Notes under the pieces: generated by a model
Database searches by the model: none
Told to the model about the DNA's origin: nothing
Seen by the model: the letters and a program-made list of their open reading frames with translations, nothing else
Assembly: GCA_024291935.2 (NCBI GenBank)
Contig: CM044316.1
Location: 70,634,501 to 70,698,500 of the forward strand
Source: Okapia johnstoni
Taxonomy: Eukaryota; Chordata; Mammalia; Artiodactyla; Giraffidae
Reading direction: 5' to 3'
Length of the DNA: 64,000 nt
Shown: positions 45,313 to 55,425 of the stretch, one piece after another
Position numbering within the stretch: the first letter of the stretch is position 1
How the letters are laid out: the number at the start of each line of letters is the position of its first letter
Translations under genes and position numbers: made by a program

Positions 45313-46120
45313 GAATATTATGTGTGTGTATTTTAGGCAGATGCAGTGATGGGGAGAAACTAACCAGGCCATCCAAAGGGACCACTCAGGCTGACTTCAA
45401 TGTATCCAGATTCCCTGCTCCCTGCATGCTGGCTAAAGTGCTGGATCAAGGGCTTGTGATGTTTTTGAGCCTTGACAAACCTTCGTCCATTTAATTAGGT
45501 GGTTTGTCTATCTGACGTAGTCTCCAAGACTGAGTGGTTACCACCATCTCACTCCCCATATGGGAAGTCCCAATATGGGGACTTCGAGGGTGGTTATGGC
45601 TAAAAGATCAGTTTGGCCTGGATTGTACAGAGAAGGACAGCAGTGGGTACAGGCATTTGGGAACTGGCCCAGGAAGCCAAAAAAAAAAAAAAAAAAAAAA
45701 AAATACTGTGTTTGGCCAAACTCACAGGGAGGGAACATCTGTTCTTCTAGATGCTGCAGTGAGCTAGCTTTTCAGAGGGGAAATAGGTAAGACAAACATG
45801 GACAGAGCCTGCGGGACGGCTGGGGCCAGAGTGGGCCAAGTGCCCTGCGGGTGGAGAAGCCAGAGAGAGATTCGAGTCTGAGTCCAGAAGCCAGGCTCGA
45901 CCTTCGAGCCCTACCCTGTGACCCCTCACTTAGAGACGTAGCAGTGAGGTCCTGAGAAGACAGGCAAGTCACTAGAATCCCTTCCAAGTTGGTGGCAAAG
46001 TTGGGACCAGAGCAGATTCCCCGCCTCCCTCCCAGGTGACATTATCCTGCTGCTCCAGTTATGTGTTCATGTTCCCGGGGATGACGGGGCCGGGGCGCAG
46101 AGCTTCTGCATCTGGTGGGC
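45313..46120. other. Intronic DNA before exon 2, with A25
   Basis: An uninterrupted run of 25 A (45679-45703) has no recognisable SINE body upstream. From 46060 the sequence becomes GC-rich (gacggggccggggcgcag). Confidence 0.6.
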
Positions 46121-46213
46121 CAGCCTAGAGGGGCGGGGAGGCTGTAGTCAGCCACGAATGCAGCTCCCTGGGGACCGTAGGCTGATGGAGTCTCTTTCTC
46201 CTCTCCTCGCCAG
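46121..46213 (+). promoter_or_regulatory. Exon 2 acceptor region with GC box
   Basis: The stretch holds a GC box (gggcgggg, 46131-46138), then a pyrimidine-rich run (tctctttctcctctcctcgc) and the cag acceptor. An ATG at 46158 stays open into exon 2 in the KIBRA frame. The splice acceptor role is certain; any promoter role is only a possibility. Confidence 0.5.
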
Positions 46214-46323
46214 GTACACCAAACCGCTCACCTTTGCTGACTGCATTAGTGACGAGCTGCCGCTGGGATGGGAAGAGGCGTACGACCCACAGGTCGGAGA
46301 TTACTTCATAGACCACAACACCA
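46214..46323 (+). CDS. WWC1: WWC1 (KIBRA) coding exon 2: linker and most of WW domain 2
   Basis: The exon has 110 bases. The first base completes an Arg codon split by intron 1; 36 full codons follow, from [10 protein letters not shown] to DYFIDHNT, and the last base opens a Lys codon finished in exon 3. I recognise this as human KIBRA just after its first WW domain. The second WW domain starts at [11 protein letters not shown] with its first Trp intact and runs through the YFIDHNT strand. KIBRA WW domains bind PPxY motifs in partners such as LATS1/2, AMOT, PTPN14, dendrin and synaptopodin. A pyrimidine-rich acceptor ends in cgccag at 46213 and the donor is gtaagt at 46324. Phases are 2 in and 1 out, so skipping this exon would shift the frame. 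Exon 1 is outside the window. Confidence 0.97.
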
Positions 46324-46429
46324 GTAAGTCCCCTCCACCCATCCCTGCACCTCCTGGCCAGCCCCCACGTCTGGAAGAGCTACCAGCAGGGGCTTGTGAA
46401 GGCAGATTGTGTTTCGTTTCACATAGTGT

Positions 46430-46644
46430 TGGATAGAGATGTCAGTGTAGATATAGATAGATAATGTATGCTCATATATAAATAACAGTTTAGAAGAGTT
46501 TTAAATAGAATCTAGAACTCTGTGTCTCACAACCCATCTCCCCAATTTTACAGAAGTAACCACTGCTAGCCATTTCTTGTGTATCACTCCAGAAACTTCC
46601 CAGTCACATGTGCATGTACATATATTCTTTTTTTTTTTTTTTTA
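46430..46644 (-). repeat. Old L1 fragment
   Basis: It has cagaagtaaccactgctagc, tttcttgtgtatcactccag and tgcatgtacatatattcttt, followed by a T run. Confidence 0.5.
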
Positions 46645-47015
46645 ACGTATATTGATTTCCACAGGGCTTCCCTGGTGGCTCAGATGGTAAATAATCTGCC
46701 TGTAATGCAGGAGACCTGGGTTTGATCTCTGTGCTGGGAAGATCCCTTGGAGAAGGGAATGACTACCCACTCTAGTATTCTTGCCTGGAGAATTCTGTGG
46801 ACAGAGGAGCCTGGCAGGCTACAGTCCAAGGGGTCACAAAGAATCAAACATGACTGAGCAACTGACACTTTCACTTTCATTGATTTCCATGCACCATATG
46901 TAAAATAGATATCCAGTGGGAATTTGCCATATGACTCAGGAAGCTCAAAATGGTGCTCTGTGACAACCTAGAGGGCAGAGCTGGTGGGAGGGAGGTTCAT
47001 GCATACAGATTTTTT
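46645..47015 (+). repeat. L1 3' piece split by a Bov-tA
   Basis: gtatattgatttcca before the SINE joins tgcaccatatgtaaaataga after it, then gggaatttgccatatgactc and gtgctctgtgacaacctaga. Confidence 0.8.
46662..46878 (+). repeat. Bov-tA SINE, 338 bp after exon 2
   Basis: Complete head and A monomer, ending ctgacactttcactttc. A perfect ATTGATTTCCA duplication lies at 46651-46661 and 46879-46889. Confidence 0.96.
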
Positions 47016-47559
47016 TCACAGAAGGTAGATGTGTCCATGTTGTCCCCAGATTATTTTTTAGCAGCCACTGCCCCTAAAGCAAGTCCCCAGCAGCATGTGT
47101 CTGTAATGGATGGTCTGAGTGATGTATGTATGTATCTCCAGCCCATCACAACAATCAGCCCACCCTCACTTTGGATCTGTGGTCCAGGTATCCTGATCCA
47201 GAATGAAGATTCCTAGTGTCGTTGTCTCTGAGATGTCGATGGAAGTGTAGGTTAAGAAGGGGAGAAGCATATTGTCTGACAGGTGGAAGAACCCAGATCG
47301 AGGTCTTCCAGGTGGGGAGAGTTGATGTGTACTTGGGCTTCAATCATTGTGCACCTTCTTAGCCAAGACTATTCCTGTCCTCAGGAATTCACTGCCCTAT
47401 TTGTTCATGTGTAATAAAGGAAAGAGGATTTTTCTGTCTCGATCTCAGCCTCCTGAACTGTGGGATTCCTCTTGTCCTTTTAGGCAAGAGGAGAAAGAAT
47501 GCGGTGGCACGTGTCTGAAGGTTGAGATTAGGGCACTGAATCCTAGTAGCCCTTGTTTC
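47016..47559. other. Intronic DNA, no feature recognised
   Basis: No named repeat or exon-like frame is seen. Confidence 0.5.
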
Positions 47560-47995
47560 CTGAGCATGCACTCTGTGCCATGTGCTGGACAAGGCACTTG
47601 ATTAGGCATCATCTCATGCAATCCTCCCAACTCCTCTGTGGTATGCTAGGATGATTGTGCATGTGTGCTCAGTCATATCCGACTCTTTGCAACCCCATGG
47701 ACTATATAGCCTGCCAGGCTCCTCTGTCCATGGGATCTTCCAGGCAAGAATACTGGAGTGGGGTGCCATTTCCTCCTCCAGGGCATCTTCCTTACCCAGG
47801 AATTGAACCTGAGTCTCCTGCACTGGCAGGCAGATTCTTTACCATTGGCGCCACCTGGGAAGCACTAGGATGATTAACTCTGTCTTATGAATGGAACTTA
47901 GAGATAGAAATTGACTGCCCGACTCTCAGAGCCAAAGCATGGCAGGGCTGGGATTTGAACTCATCCTGGGAGTGGAGTTGCGCTTCTCCATCCAC
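47560..47995 (-). repeat. MIR SINE split by a Bov-tA
   Basis: The outer parts (tcctgagcatgcactctgtg, catcatctcatgcaatcctc; then atggaacttagagatagaaa, gctgggatttgaactcatcc) make one MIR complement. Confidence 0.75.
47657..47864 (-). repeat. Bov-tA SINE inside a MIR
   Basis: Complement of a whole Bov-tA, from gtgcatgtgtgctcagtcat to gccacctgggaagca. CTAGGATGATT is duplicated at 47646-47656 and 47865-47875. Confidence 0.96.
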
Positions 47996-48776
47996 TTCCT
48001 CTTCTGGGTTTCTGTAGCACCTGGTCAAATCTCTGCTGTGCCCCTCACCATTCTGTAGTATAACCATTTACCTGTCAGGGCAGGTTCCCCAGACCTTTGC
48101 ATGGCAAGGCACATAGTAGGTGTGCACTTGACCTTTGCTACCTAGAAAAAGGTATACGTGCATGACTGCATAACTAAATAAATGGGTGAGTGAGCAGACT
48201 TGTTGGCACCAAAGCATAGGAGAGTTTCTGAGACAGATAATGGCACTAATTGCATTGTTGGGGGTAGCAAAGGTTTTTATTAGCACTCATGATTGCATAT
48301 TGGATAATGAGAAGTAAATATGTCTAACTGAGTGTGTATGGGGAAGGAGGTTAATGCTTGGGGGGCTGCATGGTATATTGGGTTAAACACTCATGTACAG
48401 GAACTCTCACTAGTCCTTTCCTATCTCTAATTGCGGAGTGAATCCCCCTCATTGAAATCTGACGGCAGGAGTGGGATTTTCAGGTGCTTCTGGGAGTCGT
48501 TGGAGAGATGGAAGGCACATCACGCAATGGTAGAGTGTATTCTTGAGGGGATGGTGGCAGAAATGGGGGTGTGTGTAGGAAGATGAGTAAATGAAAACCA
48601 CAATAGGAAGAATTCTCTCTGGTAGCTTTGCCAGCAGTCAGGCTGCAGGGTTTCTTTTGGCTGGAAGGTGCTCTCATTGGATAGAGGGTACCGCTTCTAC
48701 CACTTCTAGAGGACGGAGCCAGTGGTACAAATAGTGGTATGCATGTGACCATCAAGGACCAATCCTCTGTGAGTGA
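47996..48776. other. Intronic DNA, no feature recognised
   Basis: A faint MIR trace (gcaaggcacatagtaggtgt) lies near 48105-48125; the rest is unassigned. Confidence 0.45.
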
Positions 48777-48789
48777 CTGAAATTACTGT

Positions 48790-49124
48790 TTCGTTTTGTT
48801 TAATAATTTTATTTATTTATTTTTGGCTGTGCTGGATCTTCATTGCTCTATGGGCTTTTCTCTAGTTGTGGTGAGCAGGGGCTACTCTCTAGTTGTGGTA
48901 CACGGGCTTCTCATTGAGATGGCTTCTCTTGTTGCAGAGCACAGGCTCTAGGTTTACAGGCTTCAGTAGTTGCAGCTCCTGGGCTCTAGAGCACAACCTC
49001 AATAGTTATGGCACACGGGCTTCGTTGCTCCGTGGCATGTGGGATCTTCCTGGACCAGGGATCAAGCCTGTGTCCCCTGCAATGGCAGGCAGATTCTTTA
49101 CCACTGAACCACCAGGGAAAGCCC
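48790..49124 (-). repeat. CHR-2 SINE, full-length long form
   Basis: It has ttatttttggctgtgctgga, gtggtgagcaggggctactc, cttcagtagttgcagctcct and ccactgaaccaccagggaaa. The 13-base CTGAAATTACTGT is perfect at 48777-48789 and 49125-49137. Confidence 0.96.
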
Positions 49125-49164
49125 CTGAAATTACTGTAACACAATAGAATTGAACAACAAATCC

Positions 49165-50345
49165 ACCATCAAGCATTCATTCATTCAGCAAATATTTATC
49201 GACCTCCTATAATGTTCCAGGCACTGTACTGGGAGCATGGGGTACATGAGAGTGCAAGATGGCAATGATCCTTGCCTTCGCAGAGCTTTCATTTTGGCAG
49301 AAGAAGCAGGAGATAAACAGAATAAGTAAGCCAATTATGTAGTTTACTTTTAAATTATCAGGGTTATGAGAAAAGGGGGAAGCAGAGCGTGGGGCTGAGG
49401 TGTGCTGCGTGCATTTGTGGGTGGCAGGGGAGGGACAGTGTTGAGAAAATGCTCTCTGAGCTAAGACTTGAAGGAGGTGGGGAGAGCGTTTCAAGTAGAG
49501 AGGGTTGATCGAGCAAAAACTCCACTGTGTGATCATGTTTTGCTCTCTCAAAGGGTGACAAGGAGGCAGATGTGCATATAGCAGAAGTTGTGAGGAAGTG
49601 GGGAGGAGGGCATCAGCCTAGGTGGTAGCAGGGCCTGGATGGGGCAGCGATCCACCTGAAGGGCTCGGGCTTTTATCCACGTGATGGGAGCCACTGAAGA
49701 TCCCCTAGAGGAGAAAATGTCACCCCACTCCAGTATCTTTGCCTGTAGAATCCCATGGACAGAGGAGCCTAGTGGGCTACAGTCCATAGAGTCACCAAGA
49801 GTTGGACATGACTGAAATGACTTAGCATGGACAATTTTAAGCAGATGAGTGGTGTGATCTGTTTTATGTCTTAAAAGGGTCATTCTGGCTGCTTTGCTGA
49901 GAATAAACAATGGAACAAGGACAGACATAGGGAAACTTGTGAAAGAATATTGCAGTAGTCCGGGTGACAAAGGACAGTGCCCCAGACCAAGGCTATAGTG
50001 GTGGAGGTGGTAAAAAGTGGCCTGAGGCTGGAGATGTTTTCAAGATAGAGCCAAAAGGCTTCCTGATAGATTACATGTGGGGTGTGGAAGAAAAAGGAAT
50101 GAATGAGCCTCTCTGAGCAGGTGACAGGATGGAGTTGCCATCCATTGGATGGAGAAAACTACAAGAGGAGTGATGTGTTTAGGAAGGAAGAACAAGGGTT
50201 TGCTGGGATGGGTCACATCTTCCATGCCTGTTATCCATCTGACAGAAGATGTTGGTCAGTTTAATGTAGGAATCTGGTGTTTAGAAAAGAGATCTGGGCA
50301 AAAGGTAGGTATTTGGGAGCTGTTGGCACATAGAGAGTATTCATT
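49165..50345 (-). repeat. Long L2 remnant, split by a Bov-A
   Basis: Motifs in L2-complement order over 1.1 kb: attcagcaaatatttatcga, ttcgcagagctttcattttg, gctctctgagctaagacttg, ggtcattctggctgctttgc, tattgcagtagtccgggtga and gagatctgggcaaaaggtag. Confidence 0.78.
49699..49834 (+). repeat. Bov-A SINE monomer inside L2
   Basis: It runs ccctagaggagaaaatgtca to ctgaaatgacttagcatgga. The L2 resumes at ttttaagcagatgagt. Confidence 0.9.
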
Positions 50346-50399
50346 TATTTATTAAATATGTATTTGTTAATGTGTGGGTATTTATTTCTCAAATTTACA

Positions 50400-50965
50400 A
50401 TGATTTTACCTTCATGTTCTTGCATTGATTTTATCATGATTAGATGGTTTTAATCAGTGATCAAATTGTGTTTTCTGTTTTCTCTTCTCACTATGTCGTG
50501 AGTATTTGAGAGATGCTACATAGTCTTCATATTTGCCATTTTTAATGTATCAAACAGATGCATCAATACATTATGACATAAAATGAGTGTTGCATAATAT
50601 TCCTTACAACTGACCTTTTGGGTTCTTTCCATTTGTTTGTTATAAAAAATAATACTTGAGGGAGAGTCTTTAAGCATATTGCTTTATTCTTCTATGATAC
50701 TTTCCTGGAGTCACATTTCCAAATGTAGGATCGCCAAGTGAAAGGTTATGGACACTTGTGAGACTTCTGGTAACTCTTCCTAGTTTGATAATATTTCTGA
50801 AAGATCGAGTCAATCTGTATTACTACAAGCAATGAGGGTACTGTTTTCCTCATACCTTGATCAGTATATGACTAATTTCACTTCTTTACTTTTGATACAT
50901 TCATCACAGGTTTAAGCTGTTCCTTCATTGTGTTTCATTTGCATTCCTTTGCATAGCAACAAGGT
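50400..50965 (-). repeat. Old L1 fragment
   Basis: It has tgcataatattccttacaac, gaccttttgggttctttcca, ggatcgccaagtgaaaggtt and gtttcatttgcattcctttg. Confidence 0.65.
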
Positions 50966-51375
50966 TGGACTTTCTCCAGATGTTCAGCTGTTTTTAAGAC
51001 AATTGTAATTCAAGCCCTTGGAGAATTCAGTAGTGTTAGTCACATGGGTGCTTGTGTGGTGCATGTAGAAAGCAGGCCTGTGGTGGGGTGAGGAGGATGT
51101 GAAGCCCATGAACTGTGAGCTGTATGGAGAGGGTGCGGTATATTTGTAGGTAGAGGTTTGGGGCCTGGGGGAGGAAGGAGAACTGGGTCTCAATGATGGT
51201 TGTATTCAATCAATTAAACGTTTGTTGGAAGTAGCTACCTTTTAGGGAGAGAGTGAATGAAGGGGAAGGGGATGAAGGGATGATTTTGTATGGAGCTGAT
51301 TTTGTGACATGCTGAATGATTTAACTATGTCCATGTTTAACTTTAATAAAAACAAGAACTGAAAAATAGTTGACC
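50966..51375. other. Intronic DNA, no feature recognised
   Basis: No named repeat; purine-rich near 51160-51185. Confidence 0.45.
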
Positions 51376-51590
51376 TAGGACTTCCCTGGTGGTCCAGTGG
51401 TTGGGAATCTGCCCTGCAAAGCAGGGGGACACAAGTTCTATCTCTGGTGGGGAAACTAGGATCCCACATGCCACGGAGCAAGCTAAGCCCACGCGCTGCG
51501 CTGACCCCTCAAGCCACAGTTAGAGAGTCTGTGCCCACAACGGAAGATCCCACATGATGTAGCTAAGACCTGACGCAGCCAGATAAATAA
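51376..51590 (+). repeat. CHR-2 SINE
   Basis: It has ggacttccctggtggtccag, ggatcccacatgccacggag, caagccacagttagagagtc and an aaataaataaac tail. It is opposite in orientation to the copy at 48790. Confidence 0.92.
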
Positions 51591-51924
51591 ATAAACAAGG
51601 AAATAAACAGTCAACCAAGGTGGCCTCTAAGAACCTGCCCTGGTGTAAAGTTGTCTATTCTGGTGAGATAGAAGTTAAGGAAGGGAGGACCTCCTCAGAG
51701 TGTGATTAGCTCAGGACAAACAGGCCATCTTCACACCTTGTTTTCTTTCCCAGAAAGAGGGAGGAGGAGAGCTTGAAGGACAGCTATTCACAGATAATTC
51801 AAACACTGGTCTCAGTGAATAGTTTTGGCTTTACTCTTGCCATTGTTTATTTGCTTTACCTGGATGTAAGTAAGTGCTCTACAGCTTCCAGGGAAGCAGC
51901 GAGGTGGGGCCCCTCATTGTCTGT

Positions 51925-52005
51925 AATAATCAGAAGAGTAGATTCAGAGAGGTTAAGCAACCTGCCCATTGTAACACAGCGATCACTGGCATGGCCCTGC
52001 TCCCT
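51925..52005 (-). repeat. MIR fragment
   Basis: It has agattcagagaggttaagca and cattgtaacacagcgatcac. Confidence 0.55.
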
Positions 52006-52231
52006 CTGTGATCATTCTCCCTGTCTCTTCTTTCTTTCATTGGAAATGCTCACTGGGGCCTATTCAGGAGGACTGAGAGAGAAAGGACCTGTGAGAGGAG
52101 GCTCTAACTCAATTCCCCAGGAGCCAGACACATGACATAAATGAATGCAGCAGATAGACTGTGGACCCGTGGTGGCCAAATCTTCTGAATGATCAAAAAA
52201 AAAAAAAAAACCGAAACAAAACACCAGAGAT

Positions 52232-52262
52232 CAAGGAGATTAACAAATCTCCTTGTTAATCT
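52232..52262. other. Two overlapping alternative hairpins
   Basis: CAAGGAGATT (52232-52241) pairs with AATCTCCTTG (52246-52255), loop AACA. AGATTAACAA (52237-52246) pairs with TTGTTAATCT (52253-52262), loop ATCTCC. They share bases and cannot form together. An A run (52196-52212) lies just upstream. Confidence 0.95.
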
Positions 52263-52264
52263 AG

Positions 52265-52672
52265 AAAAATGGTATGATGAACCTATTTGCAGGACAGAAA
52301 GAGGCAAAGATGTAGAGAACAGATTTGTGGACCCAGTAGGGGAAGGAGAGGTTGGGATGAATTGAGAGAGCACCATTGACAGATGTACACTGCCATGTGT
52401 AAAATAGATAGCTAGCGTGAAGCTGCTGAATAGCATAGGGAGCTCAGCTCAGTGCTCTGTGATGACCTGGAGAGGTGGGGGTGGGGGTTGAAAGGAGGCT
52501 CAAGAAGGAGGGGTTATATGTGAACTTATACCTGATCCAAAACGAGTTGGACACAACTGAGCAACTAACACTGAAAACCTGATTTACTTCGTTGTACAGC
52601 AGAAACTAACACAATATTATAAAACAATGATGTTCCAATTTTAAAAAATAAAAAATGAATTTTAAAAAAAAA
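52265..52672 (+). repeat. L1 3' UTR interrupted by a SINE stub
   Basis: It has ggtatgatgaacctatttgc, atgtgtaaaatagatagcta, ctcagtgctctgtgatgacc, then after the stub ttacttcgttgtacagcaga and an A-rich end. Confidence 0.9.
52537..52576 (+). repeat. 40-bp Bov-A 3' stub inside L1
   Basis: Only the end of a Bov-A (cgagttggacacaactgagc, aactaacactgaaa) is present. ACCTGAT on both sides (52530-52536, 52577-52583) suggests a very short 5'-truncated insertion. Confidence 0.85.
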
Positions 52673-52904
52673 CTCCTTGTTTTTATACACCGGTAATCAA
52701 TTCAAAATTACTGAAGTCCTTTGGGCTAAGCAAAACTTACCTGCAAGCTGAATTTACCATATGGCTGTGATTATATAATTTCTGGTGTGTCAGTCGTCCC
52801 ATACCCCGCCTTCCAGCTGGGAAATGACTGAGGAGTTGGCAGTCAGTGGGCATTGATTCTTTGACATTAACATTGCTTTGACCTCTTCCATATCTGCTCG
52901 GCTG

Positions 52905-53870
52905 CCAGCTACCCTTTTAAAAACATTTTTTTGTCCTGTTATTTTTTTTTTCTAAATTATCACTGTATATTTTTATTGGATACATAATTTTAAAAATAAA
53001 GAATGAAGAAAAAGCATTCTACCAACTAGACATATCTGCTGTCGGTAATTTGCTATCTCCTCCTAATCTGTTTGAGAATATACATACATATTTTGATAAA
53101 TACAAAATTATTTATGCAGTTTTGCACCCAGTTGTTATTATTGTTTAGTTGCTAAATTGTCTCCAACTCTGTTGAGACCTCAGTACTTATACCCATTTTT
53201 TTATTGTAAGCATCTTTCTGTTTTTTTTTTTCAAAAATTGTTTCAAAGACATTATTTTTAATGGCTATTTTAGTGTATTGTGTAAATACAGCATACATAT
53301 TTGAGCAGTAATTTCTTGTGTGACCTTGAGCAAGTGACCTAACCTCTTTATGTCTCAGTGTTCTCTTTTGTTTAACCAGGGTAATAAAAGAATTTTCTCT
53401 ATAGAGTTGATCTAAGGATTAGAGGAGTAAATAAGTACTAAGTAAATGAACTAGTGCTTGGCATAGAGTAAACATTAAATAAGTGCTTGTTTATGATGAA
53501 GATGATTTTATACAAATGCATCTTTGCCTGAATTTATTACTTTTTGTAATAAATTTCTATGGGAGGAATTATTGGATAAAGGGTATTAACATTTTAAGGC
53601 TCTTGATTTTCACTGTCAGATAGCCCTTTAGGAAGGCTGTTCTAATTTACAAACTGTGTGGACACAGTATATCTACACATCTTTTGAAATATCAGTTATT
53701 TTACTTTCCTTTGCTATTTACCAAAATGGATGACTTTAAGCATCTATATCGTTGAGCCTCTCTGTCTTACATTAGAGTTCATATCTGGTCATTCTGGCTA
53801 TTCTCCGATTAACTGCAGGTTTGGAAATTGATCCTGGTTTTTTGTGTATGTTTGTTTGCTTAATCCAAAT
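52905..53870 (-). repeat. Old L1 region with a MIR and a Bov-A scrap
   Basis: It has tttttattggatacataatt, gagaatatacatacatattt, ttattggataaagggtatta and tcagatagccctttaggaag. A Bov-A tail scrap lies at 53133-53182 (gtttagttgctaaattgtct). Confidence 0.65.
53305..53502 (+). repeat. MIR SINE inside the old L1
   Basis: It has gtgtgaccttgagcaagtga, cctaacctctttatgtctca, ggattagaggagtaaataag and gtgcttggcatagagtaaac. Confidence 0.82.
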
Positions 53871-54026
53871 GAAGAGTCTCTGCTATTCAATAGGCAAGCT
53901 TAACCCATTTACATTTATTGTGATTTTATGTTTATTACACTTTTTGTTCTCTGGTAGATTCTACAGGCCACCAACTCAACAGACATTTTTGAGGTGCTAA
54001 TCTAGGATCTCTGGGGTCTGTTCCAG

Positions 54027-54230
54027 AAACCACTCAGATCGAGGATCCCCGGGTACAATGGCGGCGGGAGCAGGAGCACATGCTGAAGGATTACCTGGTG
54101 GTGGCCCAGGAGGCCCTGAGTGCACAAAAGGAAATTTACCAGGTGAAGCAGCAGCGGTTGGAGCTTGCACAGCAGGAGTATCAGCAGCTGCACGCCGTCT
54201 GGGAGCACAAGCTTGGCTCCCAGGTCAGCT
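54027..54230 (+). CDS. WWC1: WWC1 (KIBRA) coding exon 3: end of WW domain 2 and start of coiled coil
   Basis: The exon has 204 bases. The first two finish the split Lys codon, then 67 codons run from [11 protein letters not shown] to KLGSQVS, and the last base starts a Leu codon in the next exon. TTQIEDPR closes the second WW domain; the place of the second signature Trp is Ile, a known feature of KIBRA WW2. From about [12 protein letters not shown] to AVWEHKLG the residues form a charged Gln/Glu/Leu-rich helix, the first coiled coil used for dimerisation and partner binding. The acceptor is ttccag at 54021-54026, with only a modest pyrimidine tract, and the donor is gtgagt at 54231. Both junctions are phase 1, so the exon could be skipped without a frameshift. 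No stop or frameshift is seen, so this looks like the functional gene. Confidence 0.97.
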
Positions 54231-54509
54231 GTGAGTACCTCCCACCACCAGTACCCCCACCAACATGACCTTAAGGAGGAGGAAATGGCCACACTGAGTC
54301 CTGCATGTATTGCTTCTTGATGCTTCTCAGATCTGCCTGTGTTCTTTCCTCTCCACTCCTTGTACAAACCACCACCCTTTTCCTGCTCCTGCTTGGGCTT
54401 TGCTGTGATTCATCTGCCATTTTCATTCCATTTCCTTTCATTCATTTTACATCTCAGAATGCTAGTTGAGTTACCTATCTCCTTATTTGAAGCCCTTTAG
54501 TGGCTGGGG

Positions 54510-54690
54510 GAAGCGGGGGTAGTTTTTGGTTAATGTATAGAGTTTCAGTTTGGAAAGATGAAGACGTTTTGGAGGTGGGTGGTGTTGATGGCTGCACACC
54601 AGTATAAATGTATATAAGGCCTCTGAAATGTATATTTTGAAATGGTTAAAGTGGTAAATTTTATGTTATATGCGTTTTTTTGCATCACTC
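54510..54690 (+). repeat. Old L1 3' end
   Basis: It has gttaatgtatagagtttcag, tgttgatggctgcacaccag and gtggtaaattttatgttata. Confidence 0.75.
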
Positions 54691-54699
54691 TTTCCATGG

Positions 54700-55165
54700 C
54701 TTACACAGCCCCATGTGATCAGACTCCTGCCAGCCACTCCCACCTCTGCTCATGCTCCCAGTCACTAAGCTCTAGATGTGTAAGCACACCCATTCTGCTC
54801 CCCTAACCTGCCCTGCACCTTTCTACCTCAGGGCTTCTGTCCTTGCTGCTCCCCTGCCTAGAAAGATTTTCTATTGATCCATTTGCGCAGCTGGCTCCTT
54901 CTCACCCTTCCAGTCATCTCCTCTGAGAGGCTTGGTTCTGACAACTCCATCCTCAGATGCCCTTCCCCAGCATTAGCCTCTGTAATGGCTGTTTATTTTG
55001 TTCATAGCACTATCACAGTACATCTGCTTATACATCTGTTGGTATTTCCTAGTGGAGGAAATTTCCTGTCTTCCTTGTTCACCCTCATATCTGCAGGAGG
55101 AGAACAGGCACCCCAGTCGTTCATTCTCAGTGTAGGGAAATGCCAAATCCATAGCTCTTAAAGAG
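54700..55165 (+). repeat. L2 3' end
   Basis: It has ccagccactcccacctctgc, agggcttctgtccttgctgc, tctcctctgagaggcttggt and aatggctgtttattttgttc. Confidence 0.8.
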
Positions 55166-55224
55166 CCCATTGACCTTTTCTTTTGTTTTGAGGGTTTTTT
55201 TTTTTTGGTCTTCTGCCACTATTT

Positions 55225-55425
55225 TTAATAACTAATCTTTTTCTATGTGTACTGAGTGCTTACTAAATGCTCACCTACAGTCTGAATATGTTATTTTGGT
55301 TAAGTCTCATAACAGTTCTGTGGGGAAGCACAATTAATATCTTCCTGTAACAGATGAAAAATCTGCAGCTTAGAGAAGATTAATAGCATACCCAGGGTCT
55401 TATAGCTGGTGAGAGGTGATACATT
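55225..55425 (-). repeat. MIR SINE
   Basis: It has gtactgagtgcttactaaat, aagtctcataacagttctgt and agatgaaaaatctgcagctt. Confidence 0.75.

Larger units (their letters stand above)
1..46213 (+). other. WWC1: WWC1 intron 1 (3' part)
   Basis: This is the non-coding stretch before exon 2, assigned from the phase-2 acceptor at 46213. It is dense in repeats, listed separately. I looked for the first-exon WW domain and saw no match, so exon 1 lies upstream. The long open frames here lie in GC-rich DNA or repeat copies and lack family resemblance or splice logic. Confidence 0.9.
46324..54026 (+). other. WWC1: WWC1 intron 2 (complete, 7703 bp)
   Basis: It is bounded by the gtaagt donor after exon 2 and the ttccag acceptor before exon 3, both phase 1. 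It contains several L1 pieces, Bov-tA copies in both orientations, a CHR-2 pair in opposite orientations, a long L2 remnant and a MIR inside an L1. Confidence 0.95.

Noticed and set aside
45679..45703. Tail of a processed pseudogene
   Set aside because: The A25 run has no gene-like sequence or target duplication upstream that I can recognise.
54002..54367. Minus-strand frame of 121 codons over exon 3
   Set aside because: It is the antisense shadow of the WWC1 exon.
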